Part shown: piece after piece, positions 18,220-26,960 of the stretch
Layout of the letters: every line of letters starts with the position of its first letter
Numbering within the stretch: the stretch's first letter is position 1
Origin: DATFJZ01 sp046482845
Lineage (GTDB): Bacteria > Desulfobacterota > Desulfobacteria > Desulfobacterales > Desulfobacteraceae
Assembly (NCBI GenBank): GCA_046482845.1
Contig: JAWOEJ010000291.1
Span: 1-62,871 of the forward strand
Reading direction: 5' to 3'
DNA: 62,871 nt
The notes under the pieces: model-generated
Seen by the model: only the letters and a program-made list of their open reading frames with translations
Databases searched by the model: none
Told to the model about the DNA's origin: nothing
Program-made: the position numbers and the translations under genes

Positions 18220-18240
18220 AAAATTCAAGGCTTGAATTTT
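18220..18240. promoter_or_regulatory. Perfect palindrome upstream of prkA (candidate operator)
   Basis: AAAATTCAA (18220-18228), GGC, TTGAATTTT (18232-18240): a perfect 9-bp inverted repeat with a 3-bp spacer, 17 bp upstream of the prkA ATG on the minus strand and adjacent to its ribosome site. The geometry fits a dimeric repressor. A hairpin hindering translation is possible but the loop is tight. No convincing promoter was found nearby. Confidence 0.5.
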
Positions 18241-18430
18241 ACCCGGCCAATTGTAAAAAGACTGAAATTTCCTGTCTATTGTAATTTGTGACTGTTGTAA
18301 GGTGACTAGATGTTTGTGCTTCTTTAAAAGCAATAAATAGGCTGTTTAGCATAGAATACCAAGGGAATTTTGAGGTGTCAAACAAATTTGCTCGTATTGT
18401 AAACATAAAAAATTAAGAAAGCCCTACGAT

Positions 18431-18493
18431 GTTCTGGTTACTGACAGAGCAATTGTTGGGGGCGGCGCTATTTAAAAAACTTAATGATTGAGT
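18431..18493. mobile_element. Decayed half copy of family 1 miniature element
   Basis: GGGGGCGGCG followed by TATTTAAAAAACTTAATGATTGAGT parallels the right arm of the 683-926 element (GGGGGCGGCGGTATTCAAAAAACTTGATAACCGAGT region) with several substitutions. The left arm is absent. Another possible relic of the same end lies near 18590-18605 (TTTGATAATCGAAT). Apart from these and the palindrome at 18220, the 18203-18745 spacer between divergent genes shows nothing clear. Confidence 0.55.
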
Positions 18494-18745
18494 ATAAACA
18501 GATTATCATCTTTTTCCCTCTCCCTCCTAATTCAGCAGAGGAATCCCTACTTGACAAAATCATGACAGCAGGGATAATATTCACTTGAAATTTGATAATC
18601 GAATAAAACAATACTGGTTAAGAACCTGGTCAAACCGAATCCGGCATTTGACAGAGCAGTCACTTTGCCTGAAATCGGAACTGTTTTCTTTTCCAGACCC
18701 ATGGAATCATGCAGACCGGTAAAATTAAAAAGGACCCACAAAATC

Positions 18746-19987
18746 ATGTCGGCAAATGAATTCATAACAATTTCAGACCTGGCAAAAGAACTTGGGGTTG
18801 ACGACTCAAGTGTTAGATTCTACCTTGGCAGATTTGCACAACATCTTCCGGACATGGCAGATAAAAGCAGGGAAGCTTATCCTAAGGATATCCTCAACGA
18901 TCTGATGTTTATCACTGAAAAAATGCATTCCGGACATCGGCCGTCTGAAATTGAACAAAAGCTTAGCGAAAAAAAGAAATCTCCCTTAAAACCAGATGCC
19001 GGCAATCCCGAAACAGACAGGGAACCCCTTAATTTTCTTGCTCCCTTACTTGAAAAAATCATTGTGCAGCAGGAAAGAATTGCCTCCGCCCATGAACAAA
19101 GAGCTGAAACTGAGGCAAGAAAGGCAAGGGCCATAGAGAAAAGAGCTGAGGCTGAAACCCATAAGGCCGCTGCCATGAACAATATTGCCAGTGCCCTGCA
19201 GCACATGAAACATGAGGTGTTCCCCGGGTCCCCTGCCGGCAATCTTATCAGCGCTGCCCAAAAAGCCATTGCCCATGAACATAATCAGGATCAGGATCAG
19301 GATTTGAAACCTGAAAAAAAACATGACTCTTCAGAGGATCAGTATATCCCTGATGACATGGACGATCTGTCGCAATTGACTGATGAAACAACAGATGAAA
19401 CAGCGCGCGAAAATCTGGAAAACAAGCCCCATGATTTTTCGCGATCAAATCATGAAAACCAGGATCTGGATGACTTGTCTCTTCTCATTGATGAAGCAGC
19501 AGATGAACCAGCGCACGAAAATCAAAAAAAACAGGCCGATGATTTATCACGATCAACTCCTGAAAATCAGGATCTGGATGATCTGTCCCTGCTCATTGGT
19601 GAAGCAGCAGATAAAACAGACCATGAAAATCAGGAGATCCAGGCACTGGACAATCTGTCACTGCTGCTTGATGAAACAACGAATGAAAATCAAAATATAG
19701 ATGACCTGTCTCTGCTCATTGATGAAACAACAGGTCAAACAGATAAAAAGGACATTTCCCCCAAACGAATCAAAACATCCGTAACTCCTGAAAATGATTT
19801 TAAAAAATACAAATCCGAAATCATCAACCACATCATCAGATTGAAAAAAGAAGGGCTTTCCATTGATGACACCACTGCCCTTTTTAATGAAGAAAAAGTA
19901 AAAACACTGTCAGGGAAAGATCAATGGAGCAAAAAAGCCATTGCCAAAATCTTCAAGCTGATCGATTCGGTGAGCAAAAAAAATTAA
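18746..19987 (+). CDS. Unknown protein: HTH-like N-terminus, coiled coil, acidic repeats
   Basis: Not recognised as a named family. The 413-residue product starts MSANEFITISDLAKELGVDD, a MerR/recombination-directionality-like helix-turn-helix (about residues 5-60). Next comes a Glu/Ala/Arg-rich coiled coil (about 100-155), then a disordered acidic region (about 190-335) with five copies of a DDLSxLxDE unit. The C-terminal helix block (KEGLSIDDTTALFNEE...WSKKAIAKIFKL) resembles the helical tail of serine recombinases. The frame opens at 18665, but ATG 18746 with AAGGA upstream gives the HTH at the N-terminus. It runs divergently from prkA and overlaps the MCP stop by 4 bp. A DNA-binding scaffold or regulator is a guess. 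Confidence 0.7.
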   Translation: MSANEFITISDLAKELGVDDSSVRFYLGRFAQHLPDMADKSREAYPKDILNDLMFITEKMHSGHRPSEIEQKLSEKKKSPLKPDAGNPETDREPLNFLAPLLEKIIVQQERIASAHEQRAETEARKARAIEKRAEAETHKAAAMNNIASALQHMKHEVFPGSPAGNLISAAQKAIAHEHNQDQDQDLKPEKKHDSSEDQYIPDDMDDLSQLTDETTDETARENLENKPHDFSRSNHENQDLDDLSLLIDEAADEPAHENQKKQADDLSRSTPENQDLDDLSLLIGEAADKTDHENQEIQALDNLSLLLDETTNENQNIDDLSLLIDETTGQTDKKDISPKRIKTSVTPENDFKKYKSEIINHIIRLKKEGLSIDDTTALFNEEKVKTLSGKDQWSKKAIAKIFKLIDSVSKKN

Positions 19988-22155
19988 ACCCTGAATTTTT
20001 TCATCATATCAGAAAGTTTATCGGCCAGCCCGGCAAGCTCCTGGGCACTGATCTTCACCTGGGAGCTGGAATTGGCCATCTCACCTGAGGACTGAGTCAC
20101 CTCAGCCACTTCCTTTGATACATCGCTGGCTGCCGTAGACGCCTGAGCCACATTTTCGTTGACCTCTCCAAGACCGGATGAGGCCTGGGACACATTTTCT
20201 GAAATCTCCTTTGTGGTGGCAGACTGCTCTTCCACTGCCGTGGCAATGGTTGAGACCATTTCATTGATCTCGGTTACAGCTGCTGAAATATTGGAAATAT
20301 TGGAAACAGTTGCTTCAGTGGATGTCTGTATACCGGCCACCCGGTCCTTTATTTCATTGGTGGCCCCGGCTGTCTGGCTGGCAAGATCCTTGATTTCATT
20401 GGCAACAACGGCAAAACCCTTACCTGCCTCCCCGGCCCGTGCCGCCTCAATTGTGGCGTTCAAAGCCAGCAGGTTCACCTGCTCTGATATATCGGTAATG
20501 GATTCCACCACCTTTCCAATCTGTCTGGCTGCATAACCCAGTTCATTTACTTCATTGGAAGCGGTCTGGGTCTGGTTCACGGCATTGTCTGTTATGGCTC
20601 TCGCCTTTTCGGCATTCTGTGCAATCTCATTGATGGTAGACGTCATCTCTTCCGAGGCTGACGCAACCATGTTGACATTGGTTGACGTCTCTTCCATGGC
20701 CGCTGCAATTGAGTCCATATTGGCACTCATCTCCTCAGACGCGGCAGCAACTGTATTTGATCTTGATGCGGTTTCCTCAGCAGCCGCGTTCATCTGATCG
20801 GATATATTGGCAAGGCTTTTTGAAGAATCATTGAGCTTTAAGGCATCCTCCTTTACAGAAGATATCATGCCCTGCATATTCTCAATAAATGTATTAAACC
20901 ACTCGGCAAGTTCCTGGGTTTCATCACCGGATTTATCCTTGATTCTCCTTGTCAGATCCCCTTCTCCCCGGGCAATATCCCTGAGCATATCAATCACGTT
21001 TCTTATGGGACCGACAATGCCCTTTGAAACAACAAACCAGGAAAGAATCAGGGCCAGCACAACAATGCCTGCTACAATGGAAACGATTTTAACGATATCC
21101 CTGGAAATATTATCCTTTATAAAATCAGCTTTTCTGGAAATGGCAGCATCCAGATCATCGGTATAAATCCCCGTCCCGATATTCCAGTCCCAGCCGTCAA
21201 GTTTTTTTGCAAAGGAGAGTTTGGCAAGGGCTGTTGCTGATCCGGGTTTTGGCCAGAAATAATTGAAGAAAGCCCCCTGCTCACTTGAATCTGCCGCCTT
21301 TATAAGATCTCTGATAAAAAAATCACCCTTTTTATCCTTTATATCGTACATGTTCGTACCCACCAGGGAGGCATTATCATGGAGAAGGCAGGTCCCCTGT
21401 GAGTCAAAAACAAAAAAATAACCGCTTTTGTCTTTGCCGTAACGGACAGCGCCTATGCTATTCAATGCCTGCTGTTTTAACATGGCTTCCGTGGATTCAA
21501 GGTATAGTCCGCCGCCTATGATCCATCCCCATTCCTTAAACAGTTTTACATAGGAAATCTTGTCCACAGGCCTGTCAAACCCCGGCTTGGGCCACTTATA
21601 ATCCACAAAACCCCCGCCTTTTTCCAGGGCAATGTCCTGAAAGGCCTGAAACAACAATTTTCCATCAGGATCTTTTATATCCAGGAGGTATTGACCATTT
21701 AAATTTTTTTTAACAGGATGCATCACCATATCCCCGTTGGTATCCTGAATCCAGAAATATCCCTGGTTATCCTCTCCCCAGGTCATTTTTTCAATCATGG
21801 CTTTGGCATAATTCTTTTTCTCTTCCATTGTAAAAAAGTTCTCATTGTTCTCCATGAACTCAAAAACGGATGCAGCCTGGTCAACAGCAGCTTTTATTTT
21901 TTCGCCAAAGCTTTTTCTAAGGCCTTCCTTGTCCATGGCATCCCCGTAAAACTGTTCAGCAATGGTATAGGCAGACCCCACAAGATCTCTGATATAATTC
22001 TTTTTCTCTGTCATTACCCCTGTTTCATACTCTTCAATAGCCACCTGACCTTCATGTTTCAGCCCTGCCACTGAAAAGAAAAGGGCTGCGCCTCCCACAA
22101 GAATCAGAGCCGACACCATGAGCAGATTTACCTTGGCACCAATATTTAATCTCAT
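19984..22155 (-). CDS. Methyl-accepting chemotaxis protein with tandem Cache domains
   Basis: The 723-residue transmembrane receptor has an N-terminal membrane helix (about 9-30) and a periplasmic region with two Cache units, each with a GYFW/GYFF motif and a KPG...KISY block (about 120-230 and 240-340). A second membrane helix (about 352-375), HAMP, and the signalling hairpin tip LLALNATIEAARAGEAGKGF follow. It ends KKFRV without a CheR-tethering pentapeptide. Two Cache units suggest small organic-acid-type ligands, but the ligand is not predictable. The gene upstream on the same strand encodes a binding protein without a signal peptide. Confidence 0.93.
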   Translation of the reverse strand: MRLNIGAKVNLLMVSALILVGGAALFFSVAGLKHEGQVAIEEYETGVMTEKKNYIRDLVGSAYTIAEQFYGDAMDKEGLRKSFGEKIKAAVDQAASVFEFMENNENFFTMEEKKNYAKAMIEKMTWGEDNQGYFWIQDTNGDMVMHPVKKNLNGQYLLDIKDPDGKLLFQAFQDIALEKGGGFVDYKWPKPGFDRPVDKISYVKLFKEWGWIIGGGLYLESTEAMLKQQALNSIGAVRYGKDKSGYFFVFDSQGTCLLHDNASLVGTNMYDIKDKKGDFFIRDLIKAADSSEQGAFFNYFWPKPGSATALAKLSFAKKLDGWDWNIGTGIYTDDLDAAISRKADFIKDNISRDIVKIVSIVAGIVVLALILSWFVVSKGIVGPIRNVIDMLRDIARGEGDLTRRIKDKSGDETQELAEWFNTFIENMQGMISSVKEDALKLNDSSKSLANISDQMNAAAEETASRSNTVAAASEEMSANMDSIAAAMEETSTNVNMVASASEEMTSTINEIAQNAEKARAITDNAVNQTQTASNEVNELGYAARQIGKVVESITDISEQVNLLALNATIEAARAGEAGKGFAVVANEIKDLASQTAGATNEIKDRVAGIQTSTEATVSNISNISAAVTEINEMVSTIATAVEEQSATTKEISENVSQASSGLGEVNENVAQASTAASDVSKEVAEVTQSSGEMANSSSQVKISAQELAGLADKLSDMMKKFRV

Positions 22156-22182
22156 CTCCCCCCCCCTCTATTTATTGCTTTA

Positions 22183-22269
22183 ACTCGATGATTTAGGGAT
22201 CTTCCAAAAAATAATCCAGAATCCAGTCACAAAAACCAGAATCCAGTCACAAAAAACTGATCATCGAGT
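22183..22269. mobile_element. Miniature element with ACTCGATGAT / ATCATCGAGT ends (87 bp)
   Basis: The sequence begins ACTCGATGAT and ends ATCATCGAGT, a 10-bp inverted pair. The interior holds two direct copies of CCAGAATCCAGTCACAAAAA. Flanking trinucleotides (TTA, TGT) do not match. It fills most of the spacer between the binding-protein gene and the MCP gene. Confidence 0.65.
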
Positions 22270-22284
22270 TGTTACGTGCTAGTG

Positions 22285-23223
22285 TTATTTGGCACCGGCC
22301 TCCTGTGCAAAACTGAGATCAATGAATTTGTTGAGATCAATCAGGCTGGTCATGATATTCATTTCATCCATCATATACTTTTGAATCGCTTCAAAGTCAT
22401 CCATGCTGGGCATGAGCTCTCCTGTGGTGATTCGATCCGCCGGTTCTGTTAGAACCCTCTGGATAACGCTCTTTTCCTGGGAAAGAAAGTCTGCACCAAT
22501 GGAGGCGGCGGGTTCGGGCTGAGCATCTACGGCCAGACCGGACCGGACAAAACTTCTTGTCAACTCAAGAACAGCATCTGGATATTTTTCTATTATATGA
22601 TTCTGCATGACAAAGACACAGCAGGGGTGTCCCGGCCAGAGATCCTTGGACAGAAACACCTCTTCTCCAAGTCCCGAAGTGATCACCTGGGAGCCAATGG
22701 GTTCTGCAACGATAAATCCGCCGATTTCCCCGTCTTCATCGTATTGGAGGGCTTCGGGCATCTGAAAGGGGGCCACCACCTCCAGGGTCACATCAATTCC
22801 TGGATCAACTGATCTGCCGGGTTTAAGGCCTTTTTCTGCAAGAAGCTTATGAAAGAGCATATTGTGTATGGACAATTGATAGGGAATCAGTACAGTTTTT
22901 CCGGCAAAATCTTCAATTTTTTCAATATGGGCCTTTTTGTTTTTCACCAGCAGGCTGCCGGATTTGTGGGTCAGCAGCAGCAGCCTCAGATCAACGCCGG
23001 ATTTAAACAAATCCATGGCAGTGGGGGCAAGTATGAACGCACCGTCAAGGGTCTTTGCAGCAAGGGCGTCGGCCACCTCATTCCATCCGTTTTTAAGCAC
23101 AGGTTTTAAACTGCAGTGGGAAAAGGTCTCCATTCCTTTTTTAAGCTTCAGGTCTGTAACGCCAAGTATAAGATGATCGGTGATCTTGAGGTGACCAATT
23201 TTTAAAACGGGTTTGTCCGCCAT
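22285..23223 (-). CDS. NMT1/NrtA-like substrate-binding protein without signal peptide
   Basis: The 312-residue product starts MADKPVLKIGHLKITDHLIL and has the two-lobed NMT1/nitrate-binding fold: DGAFILAPTAMDLFKSG, GKTVLIPYQLSIHNMLF, GGFIVAEPIGSQV. An AGGAGG site fixes ATG 23223. A longer frame from 23295 does not add a convincing signal peptide, so the protein appears cytosolic, unlike the usual exported ABC-transporter subunits. No permease or ATPase gene adjoins it. It is transcribed towards the MCP gene and could be a cytoplasmic sensor or carrier (inference). Confidence 0.75.
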   Translation of the reverse strand: MADKPVLKIGHLKITDHLILGVTDLKLKKGMETFSHCSLKPVLKNGWNEVADALAAKTLDGAFILAPTAMDLFKSGVDLRLLLLTHKSGSLLVKNKKAHIEKIEDFAGKTVLIPYQLSIHNMLFHKLLAEKGLKPGRSVDPGIDVTLEVVAPFQMPEALQYDEDGEIGGFIVAEPIGSQVITSGLGEEVFLSKDLWPGHPCCVFVMQNHIIEKYPDAVLELTRSFVRSGLAVDAQPEPAASIGADFLSQEKSVIQRVLTEPADRITTGELMPSMDDFEAIQKYMMDEMNIMTSLIDLNKFIDLSFAQEAGAK

Positions 23224-23282
23224 AGAATTTACCTCCTGGGTTTGTATGCTCTCCTGGATAATGCCCTGATTTTGTGAATATA

Positions 23283-23438
23283 ACTTGATGATCAAATTTT
23301 TTCATGTGAGGGGTCAGGCCTGCGTTATTGGCATTATCTGTGCCGTCCCGGGTTTACAGGGGCTGTGGTTGATAACATCAACAACCCAGGCCTGACCCCG
23401 TTCTCCAGAAACCAGACACAAGAACTTGATCATCGAGT
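23283..23438. mobile_element. Miniature palindromic element, family 2, copy 1 (156 bp)
   Basis: Ends ACTTGATGATCAAA / AACTTGATCATCGAGT, flanked on both sides by ATA. Arms pair through GGTCAGGCCTG near the left and CAGGCCTGACC near the right, around CATTATCTGTGCCGTCCC and GGCTGTGGTTGATAAC. A second copy at 53471-53640 is nearly the same throughout. It occupies about half of the 23224-23533 spacer; the remainder shows nothing recognisable. Confidence 0.85.
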
Positions 23439-23533
23439 ATAAGGTATATTTCATTTCAGTGTCAACAGGAAAGGCTGAATATTTATTTTTTAAGGATTTT
23501 TAAAGATCCCCTTACCCCTGTGCCGTCCAATCA

Positions 23534-24277
23534 TTAATGGCAGGAACGGGACAAAAAAAATGCTGCCAGTTCAAGATCCACCGGGGCAGTGATTTTTATG
23601 TTTTTCCTGGACCCCTCTGTTATAAACACTTTTTCGCCCATTTGCTCCACCAGGGCCCCGTCATCCGTAGCCAAAGCCCCTGTTTCTGCTGCCTTTCTGT
23701 GGGCCTTTAGAATCAGATCCAGGTCAAAGGCCTGGGGAGTCTGCACCTGAAAGAGATTTTCCCTGTTCACCGTACTGCGGACAAAACCGCCACCATCCCC
23801 TTGTTTTATGGTATCTGAAACAGGCAGAGCCGGAACACATGCCCTGTGCCTTACAGCCCCGAGGATACACCGCTCCATGAGCAGATGATCTGCAAAGGGA
23901 CGAACCCCGTCATGGATCAGCACAATGTTTTTTTTCGTATTATCCACCCTGTCTGCAAGGGCTTCAAGGCCGTTTAAAACTGAATTCTGGCGTTCTTTAC
24001 CCCCGCAGACCAGTTCTACCCGTGTGTCAAGCCCCAGGGGCCTTAAAATGGTATTGAGGCAGAAAAAATAATCTTTTCCGGGAACAACAAGCAGGATATC
24101 GTGAACAGCAGAACAGGTTGCAAAGGGTTCAAGGGTATGTTGAAGAATTGGCCGGCCGGCCAGGTTTAGATACTGCTTTTTTTGTTCAGCTGACATTCGA
24201 ACCCCTTTGCCGCCTGCAAGGATCAAAGCAGAGATCCTGTATTCCTGAAACCTGCAGGATTTATAAAGACAGGACAT
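23534..24277 (-). CDS. ispD: 2-C-methyl-D-erythritol 4-phosphate cytidylyltransferase
   Basis: Transfers CMP to methylerythritol phosphate in the MEP isoprenoid pathway; dxr of the same pathway is at 44007. Visible motifs are ALILAGGKGVRM (nucleotide loop), KKQYLNLAGRPIL, HDGVRPF and TPQAFDLDLI. IspF is not fused. The frame runs up to a GTG at 24340 that overlaps the stop of the upstream gene (TAGTG), adding 21 residues. ATG 24277, preceded by AAGGTGAATTAT, gives a more usual N-terminus but still about 17 residues ahead of the nucleotide loop. Either start is possible. Confidence 0.9.
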   Translation of the reverse strand: MSCLYKSCRFQEYRISALILAGGKGVRMSAEQKKQYLNLAGRPILQHTLEPFATCSAVHDILLVVPGKDYFFCLNTILRPLGLDTRVELVCGGKERQNSVLNGLEALADRVDNTKKNIVLIHDGVRPFADHLLMERCILGAVRHRACVPALPVSDTIKQGDGGGFVRSTVNRENLFQVQTPQAFDLDLILKAHRKAAETGALATDDGALVEQMGEKVFITEGSRKNIKITAPVDLELAAFFLSRSCH

Positions 24278-24339
24278 ATAATTCACCTTGACACCTAATC
24301 TTAGTGCTTGAACGGAAACACGGGGTTTTTGTTCAGACA

Positions 24340-25644
24340 CTATCTTAAATAGGACAATTCCCTGGGAAGAGGGACCCCTTTTCCCATGGAGTCCTCGGCA
24401 TAATTGACAGCGGCAAGCACCTCAATATCGGCCAGGGCCCTGACATCCCCATGAAATTCAACCTCCTGGATATTCTCCTTTTTTATCTTGCCGCCGGCCC
24501 ACTGTATATCAAGAACACTGGCTGCATCAAATCTGTCCCCTTTGACAACCATTTCCACTTCACCGCCATAGTGCTGAACAATTTTTGCCACAAGCAGGCT
24601 GGGTCTGCTGTGAAACCCCCTTTCCCGGGGAATCCCCACAACAATGGAAGAGCGGTCAATGTTCTCGTTTAAAATATCAACGGCAATGGCTTTACCATTG
24701 GAAAAGAAATGACGGACATAAAAAAGGCCGTAATTAACGGCGCGGTCCAGCAAAATATCGGGATCAATGATTTCGGATAAAGACTCACTAACGCTTTTGT
24801 ATTTGCTCTTGTAGGACACATCGTGGAGGTGGCGTTCATAAAAATGAAGCAGCCTGCCCACAACCTGGAGAATATGAAAGGCAATGGAAAAATGGCTTCT
24901 AAGGGCTCTAAGCTTTGGCGTTCCTGTCTGAAAATCCCCGTGGACCACATAGGAATCAAAGGCGGACTGAAGATTATGCACCAGCATTTCAATCCGCCTT
25001 ATGGCCACCTCATTGACGCTGTCAGGGACAAAGGTTCTTATGGTTCTGCTGTCATACCTTTCATAAAAGGAAAACTGATCGAAATCAGCAATAATCTCCA
25101 GAAATTCACTGGCAATCACCGTTAAATTCTTTTTCTGTCTTTCCCGGTTGTCAAAATCATCTATATTGTGCTCCAGCATCATCCCTGTGGATATACTGGG
25201 GAAAAACCGCCCGTCATAGCCGAACTTCGGAACATCTATGCCCAGATTTTCCGCTTCCCTGATAATCCCGGGGGCGGCCAGTCTGAGGGAATCCTGAATC
25301 ATCATCAGTGTATCCCTGGATTCCAGTTCAAAGGTCCCCTTTTCCTTAAGATGATAAAATTCCAGACGGTTTACAATATGCTTCTGGGAATATCCGGCAA
25401 GGGAGAGATGCCGCACCGCTGCCGTCAATTCCCTGTAAAACACCCATTCGTAATTGTGTTTTGCACCGTGAAAATCAAGAAAATCCTCCAATAAATGGGA
25501 CGCCGTGATTAATTTGGAATACAGTTTTTTACTCAACACAGAACATGAGGAATCCGTATCAACTATAAAACGGATGCACTTGAGGTATTCAAAAGAAAAA
25601 AGGTCCACCTTATGCTTAAAGGAGATTTCAGCGGCTGATGTCAT
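24340..25644 (-). CDS. HPr-domain protein with large N-terminal helical domain
   Basis: A 434-residue protein. The last 85 residues or so match the HPr phosphocarrier: RERGFHSRPSLLVAKIVQHY has the phosphorylatable His in place, and FDAASVLDIQWAGG aligns with the regulatory Ser region. The first 330 residues are helical and not recognised; they include SFYERYDSRTIRTFVPD and a HFYERHLHDVSYKSKYK stretch. Free HPr is about 85 residues, so this is an unusual fusion. Its stop overlaps the possible GTG of ispD. It may be a phosphorylation-dependent regulator rather than a sugar carrier (inference). Confidence 0.75.
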   Translation of the reverse strand: MTSAAEISFKHKVDLFSFEYLKCIRFIVDTDSSCSVLSKKLYSKLITASHLLEDFLDFHGAKHNYEWVFYRELTAAVRHLSLAGYSQKHIVNRLEFYHLKEKGTFELESRDTLMMIQDSLRLAAPGIIREAENLGIDVPKFGYDGRFFPSISTGMMLEHNIDDFDNRERQKKNLTVIASEFLEIIADFDQFSFYERYDSRTIRTFVPDSVNEVAIRRIEMLVHNLQSAFDSYVVHGDFQTGTPKLRALRSHFSIAFHILQVVGRLLHFYERHLHDVSYKSKYKSVSESLSEIIDPDILLDRAVNYGLFYVRHFFSNGKAIAVDILNENIDRSSIVVGIPRERGFHSRPSLLVAKIVQHYGGEVEMVVKGDRFDAASVLDIQWAGGKIKKENIQEVEFHGDVRALADIEVLAAVNYAEDSMGKGVPLPRELSYLR

Positions 25645-25778
25645 ATATAAAATTCGCCCTAATGGCCTCCCTTTTTATAAGAAACTTGAAACAAGATACA
25701 AGACGCGGTATAATTCAATTTTCATGATTTATTGTGGCCGCTCAGGCCATGGGGGGTATCTGGAACATAATTCAGCCA

Positions 25779-26960
25779 TTACATCATATCCTGCTGGGTT
25801 TCTGAAATGGCCTGATTTATTTTTTCTGACAATTCTTCAGGAAGCCCTTCAATATCAACATTTAAAAAACCCCGTACAATGGTTGATACAGCCTCATCCT
25901 CATCAAGGCCCCTGGACATGAGGTACTCGATTTCATGCTTGTCGATTTTACCCACAGCTGCTTCATGGGACATTTCAACGTCCGGCGTATACCCTGAAAG
26001 TTCTGGTATGGCGTGGAGAAGACCGTCTTTGAGAATAAGCCCCTTGCACTCCAGATGTCCTTTCACACCTGGCACCTTTGCCTTGATATGCCCCCTGGAA
26101 ATAATGGTGCCTCCGGCGGCAATGGCCCTGGAGATGATTTCAGTCCTGGCCCCTGTACCGTTAAGTTCCACAACAGATCCAATGTCCATGTATGTTCCCT
26201 GGCCTGCCACCAGTATACTGTTGAACAGTCCTGTGGCATCCTTTTCAAGCATGATGACAGGATTGGATTCAATATACCCCACGGGCTTCAGGGAAATATA
26301 ATTGGAAATAAAAACCCCGCCTTCTTCCACATGGACTTTGGTTTTGGGCCGCACATCCACCCGTTCCCCCCAGTTGTGGATCATTGTATATTTTAACACA
26401 GCCCCTTTTTTAACATAAAACTCGGAAAGACCGATGTGAAGACCGGAACTGACATGGGAAGCAGTGGAGCACCCTGTAATGATATTAAGGGCTGAATCTT
26501 CTTCAGCAATGACGATATTATGAACATTCTGGGAAAATTTATCTTCTGCAATGTGAAGACAGGTCTGCACGGGCTTTTCTACTTTAATCCCTTTTTCCGC
26601 CCTGATAAAGAAACCGTCCAGCCTGTCGTTTTTCAATGGTCTGCCAATATCATCCATATCTGGATCAAGCAGTTTCCAGAAATAATCCCCAAGCCAGGGA
26701 AATTCCTCAAGGGCCCTGGAAACCGGCTGAAGGTCAACCCCTTTTATGGATTTTGAGCAGTGAATAAGAGAGGCATCCTTTTGAATAAAGGTGCCTGATC
26801 TTAAAAAATCCGATGTCTCTATACCCACCTTTACCAGCTCCTGAGCATCCTTTCTGGACATGCGGTCAAGTGTTTCAACATATTCATGGTTTTTTGCCTC
26901 TTTGGTATAGGCAGAAAAATTAATTTTTTTTTTATCTGGTTCTCTGTCTACACTGAACAT
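25779..26960 (-). CDS. SufB/SufD-like scaffold of minimal SUF system
   Basis: The 393-residue protein is a SufBD-domain beta-helix: FISNYISLKPVGYIE, GHIKAKVPGVKGHLECKG and EMSHEAAVGKIDKHEIEYL...GLDEDEAVSTIVRGFL. The Cys in HLECKG and the His-Glu in MSHEAA line up with the SufB Cys405 and His433-Glu434 region known to matter for cluster assembly. It pairs with the ATPase gene just upstream and lacks SufD, SufS and SufE, as in the two-gene SmsCB systems. ATG 26960 with GAGGAG upstream is preferred over a GTG 9 nt earlier; it overlaps the ATPase gene by 13 bp. Confidence 0.88.
   Translation of the reverse strand: MFSVDREPDKKKINFSAYTKEAKNHEYVETLDRMSRKDAQELVKVGIETSDFLRSGTFIQKDASLIHCSKSIKGVDLQPVSRALEEFPWLGDYFWKLLDPDMDDIGRPLKNDRLDGFFIRAEKGIKVEKPVQTCLHIAEDKFSQNVHNIVIAEEDSALNIITGCSTASHVSSGLHIGLSEFYVKKGAVLKYTMIHNWGERVDVRPKTKVHVEEGGVFISNYISLKPVGYIESNPVIMLEKDATGLFNSILVAGQGTYMDIGSVVELNGTGARTEIISRAIAAGGTIISRGHIKAKVPGVKGHLECKGLILKDGLLHAIPELSGYTPDVEMSHEAAVGKIDKHEIEYLMSRGLDEDEAVSTIVRGFLNVDIEGLPEELSEKINQAISETQQDMM

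Noticed and set aside
18590..18605. Possible additional element end (TTTGATAATCGAAT)
   Set aside because: Only one end visible with several mismatches; mentioned as a possible relic but not called separately.
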